From the NCBI GenBank assembly GCA_003531115.1, contig DQHT01000030.1:4111-26884 (forward strand): 22,774 nt of DNA. The letters are read 5' to 3'. Shown here piece after piece: positions 16,569-22,774 of this stretch (positions are counted from its first letter, which is position 1; each line of letters opens with the position of its first letter). A program made the position numbers and the translations under genes. Source of the stretch: Bacteroidota bacterium. GTDB lineage: Bacteria; Bacteroidota; Bacteroidia; UBA8524. The notes under the pieces were generated by a model, which ran no database searches, was not told where the DNA came from, and saw only the letters and a program-made list of their open reading frames with translations.

Positions 16569-17617
16569 TGAAAAAACATGTTCTGATCACAGGGGGAGCC
16601 GGATTTATCGGCTCCCATGTGGTGAGGCTTTTTGTAAATAAGTATCCGGATTACCAGATCTTCAACCTCGATGCGCTCACCTATGCAGGTAACCTGCGTA
16701 ATCTGGAGGATATCGAAGAAGCCCCGAATTACCATTTTATAAAGGCCGATATCCGCGATGCTGCCGCCATGCTGCGCGTGATGGAAGAAAACGCCATCGA
16801 TGCGGTCATTCACCTGGCCGCCGAATCGCATGTTGATCGCTCCATCAGCGATCCGATGGCCTTTGTAGAAACGAATGTTATCGGAACCGTAAATCTCCTA
16901 AATGCGGCCAAAACGTATTGGAGAGATGCCATGGAGGGTAAACTTTTTTACCATGTTTCAACCGATGAGGTGTACGGTTCTTTGGAAGATGGAAGTTTTT
17001 TCCTTGAAACAACGCCCTACGATCCGCAATCTCCCTATTCCGCTTCCAAAGCTTCATCCGACCATTTTGTAAGGGCCTACCGGAATACCTACCACCTGCC
17101 GGTCGTGATCACCAACTGTTCGAACAACTACGGTCCGAACCAGTTTCCCGAGAAATTGATCCCTTTGATGATCAATAATATCATCCATAAAAAACCCTTA
17201 CCCGTTTACGGAAAAGGGGAGAATATCCGCGACTGGCTGTATGTGGTCGATCATGCCCGGGCTATAGACGTGGTTTTCCATCATGGAAAAGAAGGAGAAA
17301 CATACAATATCGGGGGCTTTAATGAATGGAAGAACATCGACATCGTTAACCTGATCTGTTCCATCCTCGATAAAAAACTCAAACGCGCAGAAGGAGAATC
17401 AAAACTCCTGATCACTTACGTTACTGACCGCGCCGGCCACGACCACCGCTACGCCATCGATGCCAAAAAGATCATGACCGAACTCGGCTGGGAACCCAGT
17501 TTGCAGTTTGAAGAAGGCATTGATAAAACCATAGACTGGTACCTGGAGAATGAGGAGTGGATGTTAGGAGTTACTAGTGGGGAGTATCAGAAGTATTACT
17601 CTGAGCATTATAAGTAA
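16568..17617 (+). CDS. rfbB: dTDP-glucose 4,6-dehydratase
   Basis: This 349-residue extended short-chain dehydrogenase converts dTDP-glucose to dTDP-4-keto-6-deoxyglucose in the cytoplasm, for surface-glycan deoxysugars. GGAGFIG (9-15) binds NAD. STDEVYG (131-137) carries the Thr-Asp-Glu catalytic triplet, and YSASK (157-161) holds the Tyr and Lys of the active site. NCSNNYGPNQFPEKLIPLMI is typical of RmlB. Its ATG overlaps the stop of the FKBP gene, which suggests translational coupling. The partner gene rfbA does not follow directly but lies about 600 bases further on, beyond a four-helix-bundle element. Confidence 0.97.
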   Translation: MKKHVLITGGAGFIGSHVVRLFVNKYPDYQIFNLDALTYAGNLRNLEDIEEAPNYHFIKADIRDAAAMLRVMEENAIDAVIHLAAESHVDRSISDPMAFVETNVIGTVNLLNAAKTYWRDAMEGKLFYHVSTDEVYGSLEDGSFFLETTPYDPQSPYSASKASSDHFVRAYRNTYHLPVVITNCSNNYGPNQFPEKLIPLMINNIIHKKPLPVYGKGENIRDWLYVVDHARAIDVVFHHGKEGETYNIGGFNEWKNIDIVNLICSILDKKLKRAEGESKLLITYVTDRAGHDHRYAIDAKKIMTELGWEPSLQFEEGIDKTIDWYLENEEWMLGVTSGEYQKYYSEHYK

Positions 17618-17620
17618 GCC

Positions 17621-17684
17621 GGACTTGGAGACGAGGGGACTTGGAGACAAGGGGACTTGGGGACGAGGGAAATTGGTGACGAGT
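17621..17684 (+). repeat. Left array: four 16-bp tandem repeats (8-bp sub-period)
   Basis: Units at 17621-17636, 17637-17652 and 17653-17668 read GGACTTGGRGACRAGG with one or two differences. A fourth, degenerate copy is GAAATTGGTGACGAGT (17669-17684). Each 16-mer is itself two related octamers of the form RGACNNGG. The array starts three bases after the rfbB stop codon. Confidence 0.9.
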
Positions 17685-17734
17685 TGGAGTTGAGTACATT
17701 ATAAAAATGACTAATTTGGTTTCAAAAATCAGCT

Positions 17735-18109
17735 TTGGGAGATATTAAAACGCATAAAGACTTGAAGGTATATCAAAAGTCTTTCGAAAACGGAATGGCA
17801 GTATTCAAGCTAAGCAAACAATTTCCTGCGGAAGAACGCTACTCATTAACAGATCAAATCAGGCGATCATCGAGATCAGTTTCCGGGAATTTAGCAGAAG
17901 CTTGGAGAAAGCGTCGATATACTAAATCTTTCATTGCCAAACTTTCGGATGCAGAAGGAGAAGCTGCCGAAACACAAACTTGGCTGGACTATTCGCTAGC
18001 ATGTAATTATATTGATAAAGAAGAACATGATCGGATATACAGGGAATATGATAATTTGCTAGGAATGATTGTAAACATGATTAATGGAAGTGATAAATGG
18101 ACACTATAA
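17735..18109 (+). CDS. Four-helix-bundle protein of the S23 / 23S rRNA intervening-sequence family
   Basis: This 124-residue, probably all-helical protein has the hallmark segments of the family: HKDLKVYQKSFENGM near the N-terminus, FPAEERYSLTDQIRRSSRSV (30-49), NLAEAWRKRRY (52-62) and KLSDAEGEAAETQTWLD (69-85). Relatives are encoded inside 23S rRNA intervening sequences and as free-standing genes in Bacteroidota; they form oligomeric bundles with a basic face, and their biological role is not settled. The start is TTG at 17735: an in-frame TGA lies at 17708-17710, and the ATG at 17707 is in another frame that ends after 13 codons. The gene is A+T-rich and is flanked by inverted repeat arrays. 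It is not a member of the rml pathway. Confidence 0.85.
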   Translation: MGDIKTHKDLKVYQKSFENGMAVFKLSKQFPAEERYSLTDQIRRSSRSVSGNLAEAWRKRRYTKSFIAKLSDAEGEAAETQTWLDYSLACNYIDKEEHDRIYREYDNLLGMIVNMINGSDKWTL

Positions 18110-18123
18110 ATTTGACCTATAAA

Positions 18124-18160
18124 CTTCTCCTCGTCTCCTCGTCCCCCAGTCCCCTCGTCC
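18124..18160 (-). repeat. Right array: 8-bp tandem repeats, inverted relative to the left array
   Basis: Read on the minus strand from 18160, the octamers are GGACGAGG, GGACTGGG, GGACGAGG, AGACGAGG and a partial AGAAG. They follow the same RGACNNGG pattern as the left array but in opposite orientation. The array begins 14 bases after the four-helix-bundle stop codon and ends 55 bases before rfbA. Confidence 0.88.
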
Positions 18161-18215
18161 TGAAAAACCATAATTACAGTTCAATTACGTATACACCAGA
18201 TAACCAATCACCTAA

Positions 18216-19079
18216 ATGAAAGGAATCATCCTCGCCGGCGGCTCCGGCACCCGCCTCCACCCCTTAACCCTCGCCATGAGCAAGCAGTTAATGCCTGTTT
18301 ACGACAAACCCATGATCTATTATCCTTTGTCAGTATTGATGATGGCGGGGATCAATGAAATTCTTATAATCAGTACTCCCCACGATCTGCCCCATTTTCA
18401 ACGGCTGTTGGGAGATGGAAAAAACTTGGGATGCCGCTTTGTTTATGAAGAACAGGCAGTTCCGAACGGACTGGCCCAGGCTTTTGTGATCGGGGAGAAG
18501 TTCATCGGGAACGATAAAGTTGCGCTCATTTTGGGGGATAATATCTTTTACGGTGGCGGGTTAGCCAAATTGTTGCAGGAAAAAACTGATCCGGTCGGTG
18601 GGGTGGTATTTGCTTACCATGTGAGCGATCCGGAGCGTTATGGGGTGGTTGATTTTGATGACAAGGGAAATGTATTGAGCATCGAAGAAAAGCCGCAACA
18701 TCCCAAATCCTCCTACGCTGTTCCGGGACTTTATTTTTACGATAACAGCGTCATAAAAATTGCAAAAGAGTTAAAGCCTTCCCCACGTGGCGAATATGAA
18801 ATTACTGATGTGAATAAAGAATACCTGCGAAGAGGACAGCTCCAGGTGGGTATCATGAACCGCGGAACGGCCTGGCTGGATACAGGTACCCATGAATCGC
18901 TGATGCAGGCCGGACAATTTGTTCATGTGATCGAAGAACGACAGGGATTAAAAATTGGCTGTATTGAAGAAGTCGCCTTCCGCATGGGCTTCATTAACAA
19001 ACAGCAACTTTTACAGCTGGCCGAACCTTTGAAAAAAAGCGGTTACGGGGTCTATCTTGAAAAGCTGGTTAATACCTGA
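18216..19079 (+). CDS. rfbA: Glucose-1-phosphate thymidylyltransferase
   Basis: This 287-residue protein has the usual short RmlA length. It makes dTDP-glucose from dTTP and glucose 1-phosphate, the step before RfbB. The N-terminal nucleotide-binding motif [13 protein letters not shown] is intact, followed by [20 protein letters not shown], which holds the substrate-binding Lys residues. LGDNIFYG (metal-binding Asp), [11 protein letters not shown] and [13 protein letters not shown] are the other family blocks. It is cytoplasmic. The next gene begins eight bases after its stop, so the two are likely cotranscribed. rmlC and rmlD are not in the window, so the final sugar cannot be told. Confidence 0.97.
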   Translation: MKGIILAGGSGTRLHPLTLAMSKQLMPVYDKPMIYYPLSVLMMAGINEILIISTPHDLPHFQRLLGDGKNLGCRFVYEEQAVPNGLAQAFVIGEKFIGNDKVALILGDNIFYGGGLAKLLQEKTDPVGGVVFAYHVSDPERYGVVDFDDKGNVLSIEEKPQHPKSSYAVPGLYFYDNSVIKIAKELKPSPRGEYEITDVNKEYLRRGQLQVGIMNRGTAWLDTGTHESLMQAGQFVHVIEERQGLKIGCIEEVAFRMGFINKQQLLQLAEPLKKSGYGVYLEKLVNT

Positions 19080-19087
19080 TCCCGAAT

Positions 19088-20413
19088 ATGGAAACCCGCT
19101 CCAAATCAAAGCTGAGGAGTAAAGCACTGCTTTCCTTTGCTTTCTGGTTTTTCGCAGGGGTTTTCCTGGTTTTTTTTGCATTGAACCGACACTCCAGGGC
19201 CGACAGGTTTAATTACCACAGCGAACTTTGGGCCGATAAAGCCGGGTATTCCATTTACCTGCAGGCTTTTGAATATGCTTACGATGGGCGCAAAATTCCC
19301 GACACTGCCATTGTTTCGAAATCAGGTTATGGTTTTCAGATCGATCAGGAAAGTGGAGTAATCGTTACAAAGTACACCTATGGAACAGCTTTGGCTCAAG
19401 CTCCTTTTTATATCCTTGGAAGATTTTTCGAATCGGATGCGGAAGTTTTACCCGGTTTTTCTGTCATCCAAAACCGGATGGTGAGCGTGGCCGGCGCAGT
19501 TTACCTGTTGTTGGGACTATTTTTCCTGTATCGTTTTTTGCGTTTTTATTATGACAAGAAGGTTGTCATCAATACCCTGCTGGTTTTGCTGTTTGGAACA
19601 AGCCTGCTTTATTATGGGACCATGGAGACGGGGATGTCGCATATCTATTCCTTTGCCCTGTTTTCAGGCTTTTTACTTTTTATCAGGCAACGAAGTTATT
19701 TTGCCAGGGAAAGGTTTTGGGAATTTTTTGTATTCGGTTGTCTGGCAGGATGGATGATCGTATTACGACAAAGCAACCTCTTGTTTCCTTTGGTTTATTT
19801 TTTCCTGGATGCCGGGTCGGTAACCCAAGTTAAAGAACGTATAAAACGCATGTTCCGGATCAGGAATCTTTTCCCGGCGATTGCGGGAGTACTGTTATTG
19901 ATCGCTCCTCAGATAGTCTATTGGAACTACGCATTCGACAGCATGTTGGCTTACAGTTATGGTGATGAAGGTTTTAATTGGTTGAATCCGAAAATACTCA
20001 AGGTATTTTTCGATCCCTATAATGGCCTGTTCATCTATGCGCCGATCCTGCTTTTTGCCGCAATATATGGTGCTGTGATGATCCGCAGGAAGGTTCCAAA
20101 TGCCTGGCTGATCTTTGCCACTTTTGGGATCATGACTTATATTTTTTCCTGCTGGTGGGCCTGGTGGTTCGGTTGTGCGTTTGGAGCCAGAAGTTATGTG
20201 GAATACCTCAGCCTACTGAGTATGGCCATGGCATACGGATGGAAAGAGATCCTTTCGGGTAGCAAAAAAGCCCTTGTTGGAGCCGGCATAGTGGCGCTGT
20301 TTTGCTGCGTCTATACCACCAAAATGGCCTTTTCGACTGACGGTTGTTTCCCCGGTTCCAAAGAATGGGACTGGCCTGCTTATGCCAATGAGGTCATGAG
20401 TAAGGTGCGCTAA
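19088..20413 (+). CDS. Polytopic membrane protein, GT-C glycosyltransferase-like
   Basis: This 441-residue protein has about ten hydrophobic membrane segments, the first at about residues 14-32. It is followed by a periplasmic loop with E46-L-W-A-D50-K-A-G-Y, reminiscent of the acidic catalytic loop 1 of GT-C glycosyltransferases that use polyprenyl-phosphate sugars. Near the C-terminus, WWAWWFGCAFGARSYVEYL resembles the Trp-rich segment before the last helices in this kind of protein. Its place eight bases after rfbA suggests a role in surface glycan assembly. No specific family could be assigned, and a non-catalytic membrane protein remains possible. It is convergent, with nine bases between stops, with the DUF3857 gene; no terminator hairpin is visible. 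Confidence 0.7.
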   Translation: METRSKSKLRSKALLSFAFWFFAGVFLVFFALNRHSRADRFNYHSELWADKAGYSIYLQAFEYAYDGRKIPDTAIVSKSGYGFQIDQESGVIVTKYTYGTALAQAPFYILGRFFESDAEVLPGFSVIQNRMVSVAGAVYLLLGLFFLYRFLRFYYDKKVVINTLLVLLFGTSLLYYGTMETGMSHIYSFALFSGFLLFIRQRSYFARERFWEFFVFGCLAGWMIVLRQSNLLFPLVYFFLDAGSVTQVKERIKRMFRIRNLFPAIAGVLLLIAPQIVYWNYAFDSMLAYSYGDEGFNWLNPKILKVFFDPYNGLFIYAPILLFAAIYGAVMIRRKVPNAWLIFATFGIMTYIFSCWWAWWFGCAFGARSYVEYLSLLSMAMAYGWKEILSGSKKALVGAGIVALFCCVYTTKMAFSTDGCFPGSKEWDWPAYANEVMSKVR

Positions 20414-20422
20414 TTCACCCTG

Positions 20423-22390
20423 TTACTTCTTCTCGATCAATACGGAGATCTTATTGAAATCGGCAGCTGCGTTGATCACCCTGGCAAAATCATCATACTG
20501 AATAATCGGATAGCTGAGGTCATAATAATACTCCTCACAGCTTATGATGATATTATTGCCTTCTACCTTATAGCTGGAAACAAATCCCATGGAATATTCG
20601 CCTGCCAGGTTTTTATATTGAAGGTCAATATTCAGTTTCTCCAGTCCTTTTGCCTGATAACCCTCCGGGATCTCTATGGTGATATTGCGCACATACTTAT
20701 GGGTGTGTTCGATCTCTATGGGTTGCTGCCGGGGTTCTTCGCTGTACATTTCGGTTTGAGCACCAATTAGTTCTCCAACTTTTAAAAGGATCTTATCTCC
20801 GGCACTTTCCACATAATAGGCAGAGGTAAGTTTTGCATTGATCTCAAAAGGATGGGATAATGATTCCGGATCGTTGTAATCGATATTTTTTATATCCCCC
20901 ATCTCAATTTCCGATTCTTCAGCTTCTCCTTTTACAAAACTTTCTATCAGTTCATTTGCGTCTTCTGCATCCTGGCTATAATAGGCAAAACGTAAAGTCA
21001 GGTCGGCATAACTATTCATGCTCCGATTGTAATCGATCACGGTTTTTTGGAGATCCGGGGTAAATTTTACATTTATGTTGTGAATATCGTGGCTTTCAGC
21101 AGGCGGGTTTTTTTCGATCATTTTTATTTTTGACGATGTTCCAAAGCCGTCAGTCATTGTGAATACCCGGCAGAATAAGCCTTCCTGGCCCAGGAAATTA
21201 TCGTTGATCTGTCCCAAACGTGTGTAATTGGCAAAAGGGTCCAGGTATTTTTTACTGCCCGGGAAGTAAAATAGTACATCTGTCAGATAATTCCAGGAAT
21301 CAAAGTCGGGGTCAAAATGCCTTTTTGAACGGTCGGAAGTGAGCACCACTTCGTAATCGATATCCAGAACCTGGAATGAATACATGTACAGCCTTAAGAC
21401 ATCGCGTGTAGCGCCATAATGTTGCTTGAATAATACAGTAAGTTTATCGGCCTGCTTTAATCCCGGGATGCCAACGATATTGGTTTTTAAGTACTGCTCA
21501 ATTTTATAAACCTTGAGCATTTCATCATCTTCGGGGGTGACCTTCGCGTTTTTTGTCAGGGTTTTAACGGCTTTTTTCCCTTTGCCAAAGTCTTCCATAA
21601 TACCATCGACAAACTGTTCGGCCATTTCATTGTAACGGGGGAATGTGTAGCCGCTGTTGGTATTTTCATGCATGGTATAATGCACCCGCATGCGGTTGGA
21701 AGTTGTAAAGGTGTATTTTTCATCGAGCAATCCCGGTATATTTTCCTGTTTTAAAGCATACATACGACGGTTGAAGCCACTTTCAGCCTTGGCTTCTTTC
21801 ATTCCATTATACGAACGTACACGGAAGCGCAGGTATTTGGGTACATACAAAGCAAATTCGGCAGAACGTCGGGGGGCCTCATCCTGGAAATATTCAAAAT
21901 CATAGAGGTCCAGAGGCAATTTTTTGATGACCAGGGTTTCGATCATACAGCCCTTTTCCACTCCTTTTAAAGCCAGGAGTTTGATCTCTGTTTCTTCCAG
22001 CTCCACTGTTTTAAGCTCATCAGCCAGGGATTCAGAGATCAGTTTGCCGTCTTTATAAACCCGAACGACCAAATTTTCTATGCTTTTTTCGTAGTACAGC
22101 GGGACATACATTTTATTATGTTCCTCGATGGCATTGTCGTCGTTGATGTATTTGAGGTTATGGACTACATGCCAGCGGAAATACTGTTCACGGTCTGAGT
22201 CGACAATATATTCCACAAAAATGCGGTCGAATATATAGATGAGGTCTTGTTTGACTTCATTCGAATCGAGGGTAATTTCGGGTACTGTTCCGAGCACATT
22301 ATAGTCTTCGGCAGAGAAGTCGGGGTCTTGCGCCAAAGAGGCAGTTCCTGTGATCAGGAAAAATCCGAGGAGTAAAGCAAGTTTGTTCAT
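20423..22390 (-). CDS. Exported DUF3857-family protein with degenerate transglutaminase-like domain
   Basis: This 655-residue protein has a signal peptide at about 1-20 (ending SLAQ). The N-terminal part (about 50-230) matches the DUF3857 beta-sandwich layout, including GCMIETLVIKKLP. A transglutaminase-like domain follows at about 290-390, and a beta-rich C-terminal part resembles DUF3858. The transglutaminase core normally has G-x-C-x-D and a later F-N-H. Here the corresponding segments read GATRD (326-330) and WNY (366-368), so the Cys is Thr328 and the His is Tyr368; only the late Asp (YLDPF, Asp384) remains. The protein is thus probably non-catalytic. It starts two bases after the stop of a related upstream gene. 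Its role is unknown. Confidence 0.8.
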   Translation of the reverse strand: MNKLALLLGFFLITGTASLAQDPDFSAEDYNVLGTVPEITLDSNEVKQDLIYIFDRIFVEYIVDSDREQYFRWHVVHNLKYINDDNAIEEHNKMYVPLYYEKSIENLVVRVYKDGKLISESLADELKTVELEETEIKLLALKGVEKGCMIETLVIKKLPLDLYDFEYFQDEAPRRSAEFALYVPKYLRFRVRSYNGMKEAKAESGFNRRMYALKQENIPGLLDEKYTFTTSNRMRVHYTMHENTNSGYTFPRYNEMAEQFVDGIMEDFGKGKKAVKTLTKNAKVTPEDDEMLKVYKIEQYLKTNIVGIPGLKQADKLTVLFKQHYGATRDVLRLYMYSFQVLDIDYEVVLTSDRSKRHFDPDFDSWNYLTDVLFYFPGSKKYLDPFANYTRLGQINDNFLGQEGLFCRVFTMTDGFGTSSKIKMIEKNPPAESHDIHNINVKFTPDLQKTVIDYNRSMNSYADLTLRFAYYSQDAEDANELIESFVKGEAEESEIEMGDIKNIDYNDPESLSHPFEINAKLTSAYYVESAGDKILLKVGELIGAQTEMYSEEPRQQPIEIEHTHKYVRNITIEIPEGYQAKGLEKLNIDLQYKNLAGEYSMGFVSSYKVEGNNIIISCEEYYYDLSYPIIQYDDFARVINAAADFNKISVLIEKK

Positions 22391-22392
22391 GG

Positions 22393-22774
22393 TTAAGGTT
22401 GTTTTTCTAAAATGATCACTTCACCATAAGCCTTAAGCAACAGGTCTATGGCATTATTCCAATCCGAGAATTGGGATTCACTAAAAAGGAGGGTATCCAC
22501 TGAAAATTTGTAGTCGAAAAGGATATGATTTCCAACATGATGGTAACTGTAGCTCAACACCACATCGCCCTGTTTGTAATTTACCGGAGCCGGTAAACTT
22601 CCAACTTTAAGTTGATATCCGGCAGGAATTTCCAACTTATAATGTTGCTTATCCGTGTAGGTGAATGGAACCTCCCGCGGTACACCAAACCTGGCCGAAG
22701 TATCGATCTTTTCAGATACATACGATTTTGAGAGCCACATGTTTACATAAAGGTTGTTATCTATATCTTTAATA
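22393..22774 (-). CDS. C-terminal part of a second DUF3857/DUF3858-family protein, 5' end cut by window edge
   Basis: The frame is open from base 22774 to the TAA at 22395-22393, giving about 126 residues. The internal Met encoded at 22740 is not the start, since the frame continues upstream (IKDIDNNLYVN) without a stop. The segment YKLEIPAGYQLKVGSLPAPV and the alternating strands that follow resemble the C-terminal DUF3858 beta domain of exported DUF3857/transglutaminase proteins. Its stop lies two bases before the ATG of the complete DUF3857 gene, so the two form an operon. Whether this copy keeps the catalytic Cys and His cannot be seen. Confidence 0.7.
   Translation of the reverse strand, partial: IKDIDNNLYVNMWLSKSYVSEKIDTSARFGVPREVPFTYTDKQHYKLEIPAGYQLKVGSLPAPVNYKQGDVVLSYSYHHVGNHILFDYKFSVDTLLFSESQFSDWNNAIDLLLKAYGEVIILEKQP

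Larger units (their letters stand above)
17621..18160. mobile_element. Putative rRNA-intervening-sequence-like element between rfbB and rfbA
   Basis: A four-helix-bundle (S23) protein gene is bracketed by purine-rich tandem arrays in inverted orientation: left 17621-17684, right 18124-18160. The left stretch AGACGAGG-GGACTTGG-AGACAAGG agrees at 20 of 24 positions with the reverse complement of the right array, so a transcript could fold into a long imperfect stem enclosing the gene. This layout recalls the stem-bounded intervening sequences found in 23S rRNA of some bacteria. Here it sits in a protein operon, splitting rfbB from rfbA. The gene is clearly A+T-richer than its neighbours: sampled 60-base lines gave 37, 40 and 27% G+C, against 58% in the rfbB end and 47% in rfbA. 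No target-site duplication or transposase is seen. That it moves is inference. Confidence 0.5.

Noticed and set aside
17707..17748. ATG-initiated 13-codon frame before the four-helix-bundle gene as its true start
   Set aside because: It is in a different frame and ends in TAA; the conserved N-terminal helix is only in the TTG-initiated frame.
17735..18109. Accessory (Avd-like) protein of a diversity-generating retroelement
   Set aside because: The protein belongs to a related four-helix-bundle fold, but no reverse transcriptase or template/variable repeat pair is in the window.
17621..18160. CRISPR array or transposon with terminal inverted repeats
   Set aside because: The repeats are 8/16 bp with no spacers, no transposase is encoded, and no target duplication is visible at the edges.
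22393..22740. Independent small gene of 115 codons
   Set aside because: The frame stays open upstream of the internal ATG to the window edge, and the sequence resembles the C-terminal domain of a larger DUF3857 protein.

Overview
The window is a stretch of Bacteroidota chromosome of ordinary housekeeping and cell-envelope character. The phylum call rests on four things seen here. A PKD-repeat protein ends in a gliding-motility-type C-terminal domain (type IX secretion, type B signal). There is a large TonB-dependent receptor with an N-terminal carboxypeptidase-D-like regulatory domain. The lipoproteins have acidic residues after the lipobox Cys. Promoter elements are of the TTTG-N20-TAnnTTTG type, without obvious Shine-Dalgarno sites. 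No rRNA, tRNA, CRISPR array or transposase was seen. I cannot fix the family; a Flavobacteriales- or Chitinophagales/Saprospirales-like lineage is a guess.

Layout. 1-873 (-): 5' part of an exported C1 (bleomycin-hydrolase-like) cysteine peptidase, cut by the window edge. 1201-4920 (+): TonB-dependent receptor closed by a strong terminator. 5028-8693 (+): secreted PKD-repeat protein with its own promoter. 8754-9035 (+): DivIC/FtsB-like division protein. 9104-10983 (-): a ChrA-type transporter followed by a small regulatory-domain protein. 10993-11535, 11653-13416 and 13502-14131 (+): three lipoproteins, the last a cyclophilin. A bidirectional terminator separates the cyclophilin from the convergent ndk (14203-14622, -).

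14698-20413 (+) looks like one long transcription unit: DHH phosphoesterase (NrnA-like), tandem-FKBP lipoprotein, rfbB, [inserted four-helix-bundle element], rfbA and a polytopic GT-C-like membrane protein. The FKBP and rfbB genes overlap by one base. rfbB and rfbA make dTDP-4-keto-6-deoxyglucose for surface glycans, and the membrane protein may serve glycan assembly. 20423-22774 (-) holds two tandem DUF3857-family exported proteins, the upstream one cut by the window edge.

The most unusual structure lies between rfbB and rfbA (about 17621-18160). It is an A+T-rich gene for a 23S-rRNA-intervening-sequence (S23)/four-helix-bundle protein, bracketed by short-period (8/16-bp) purine-rich tandem arrays in inverted orientation. 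The whole looks like a free-standing relative of rRNA intervening sequences that entered a nucleotide-sugar operon. A second notable point is that the complete DUF3857 protein keeps a transglutaminase-like fold signature but has lost both the catalytic Cys and His.
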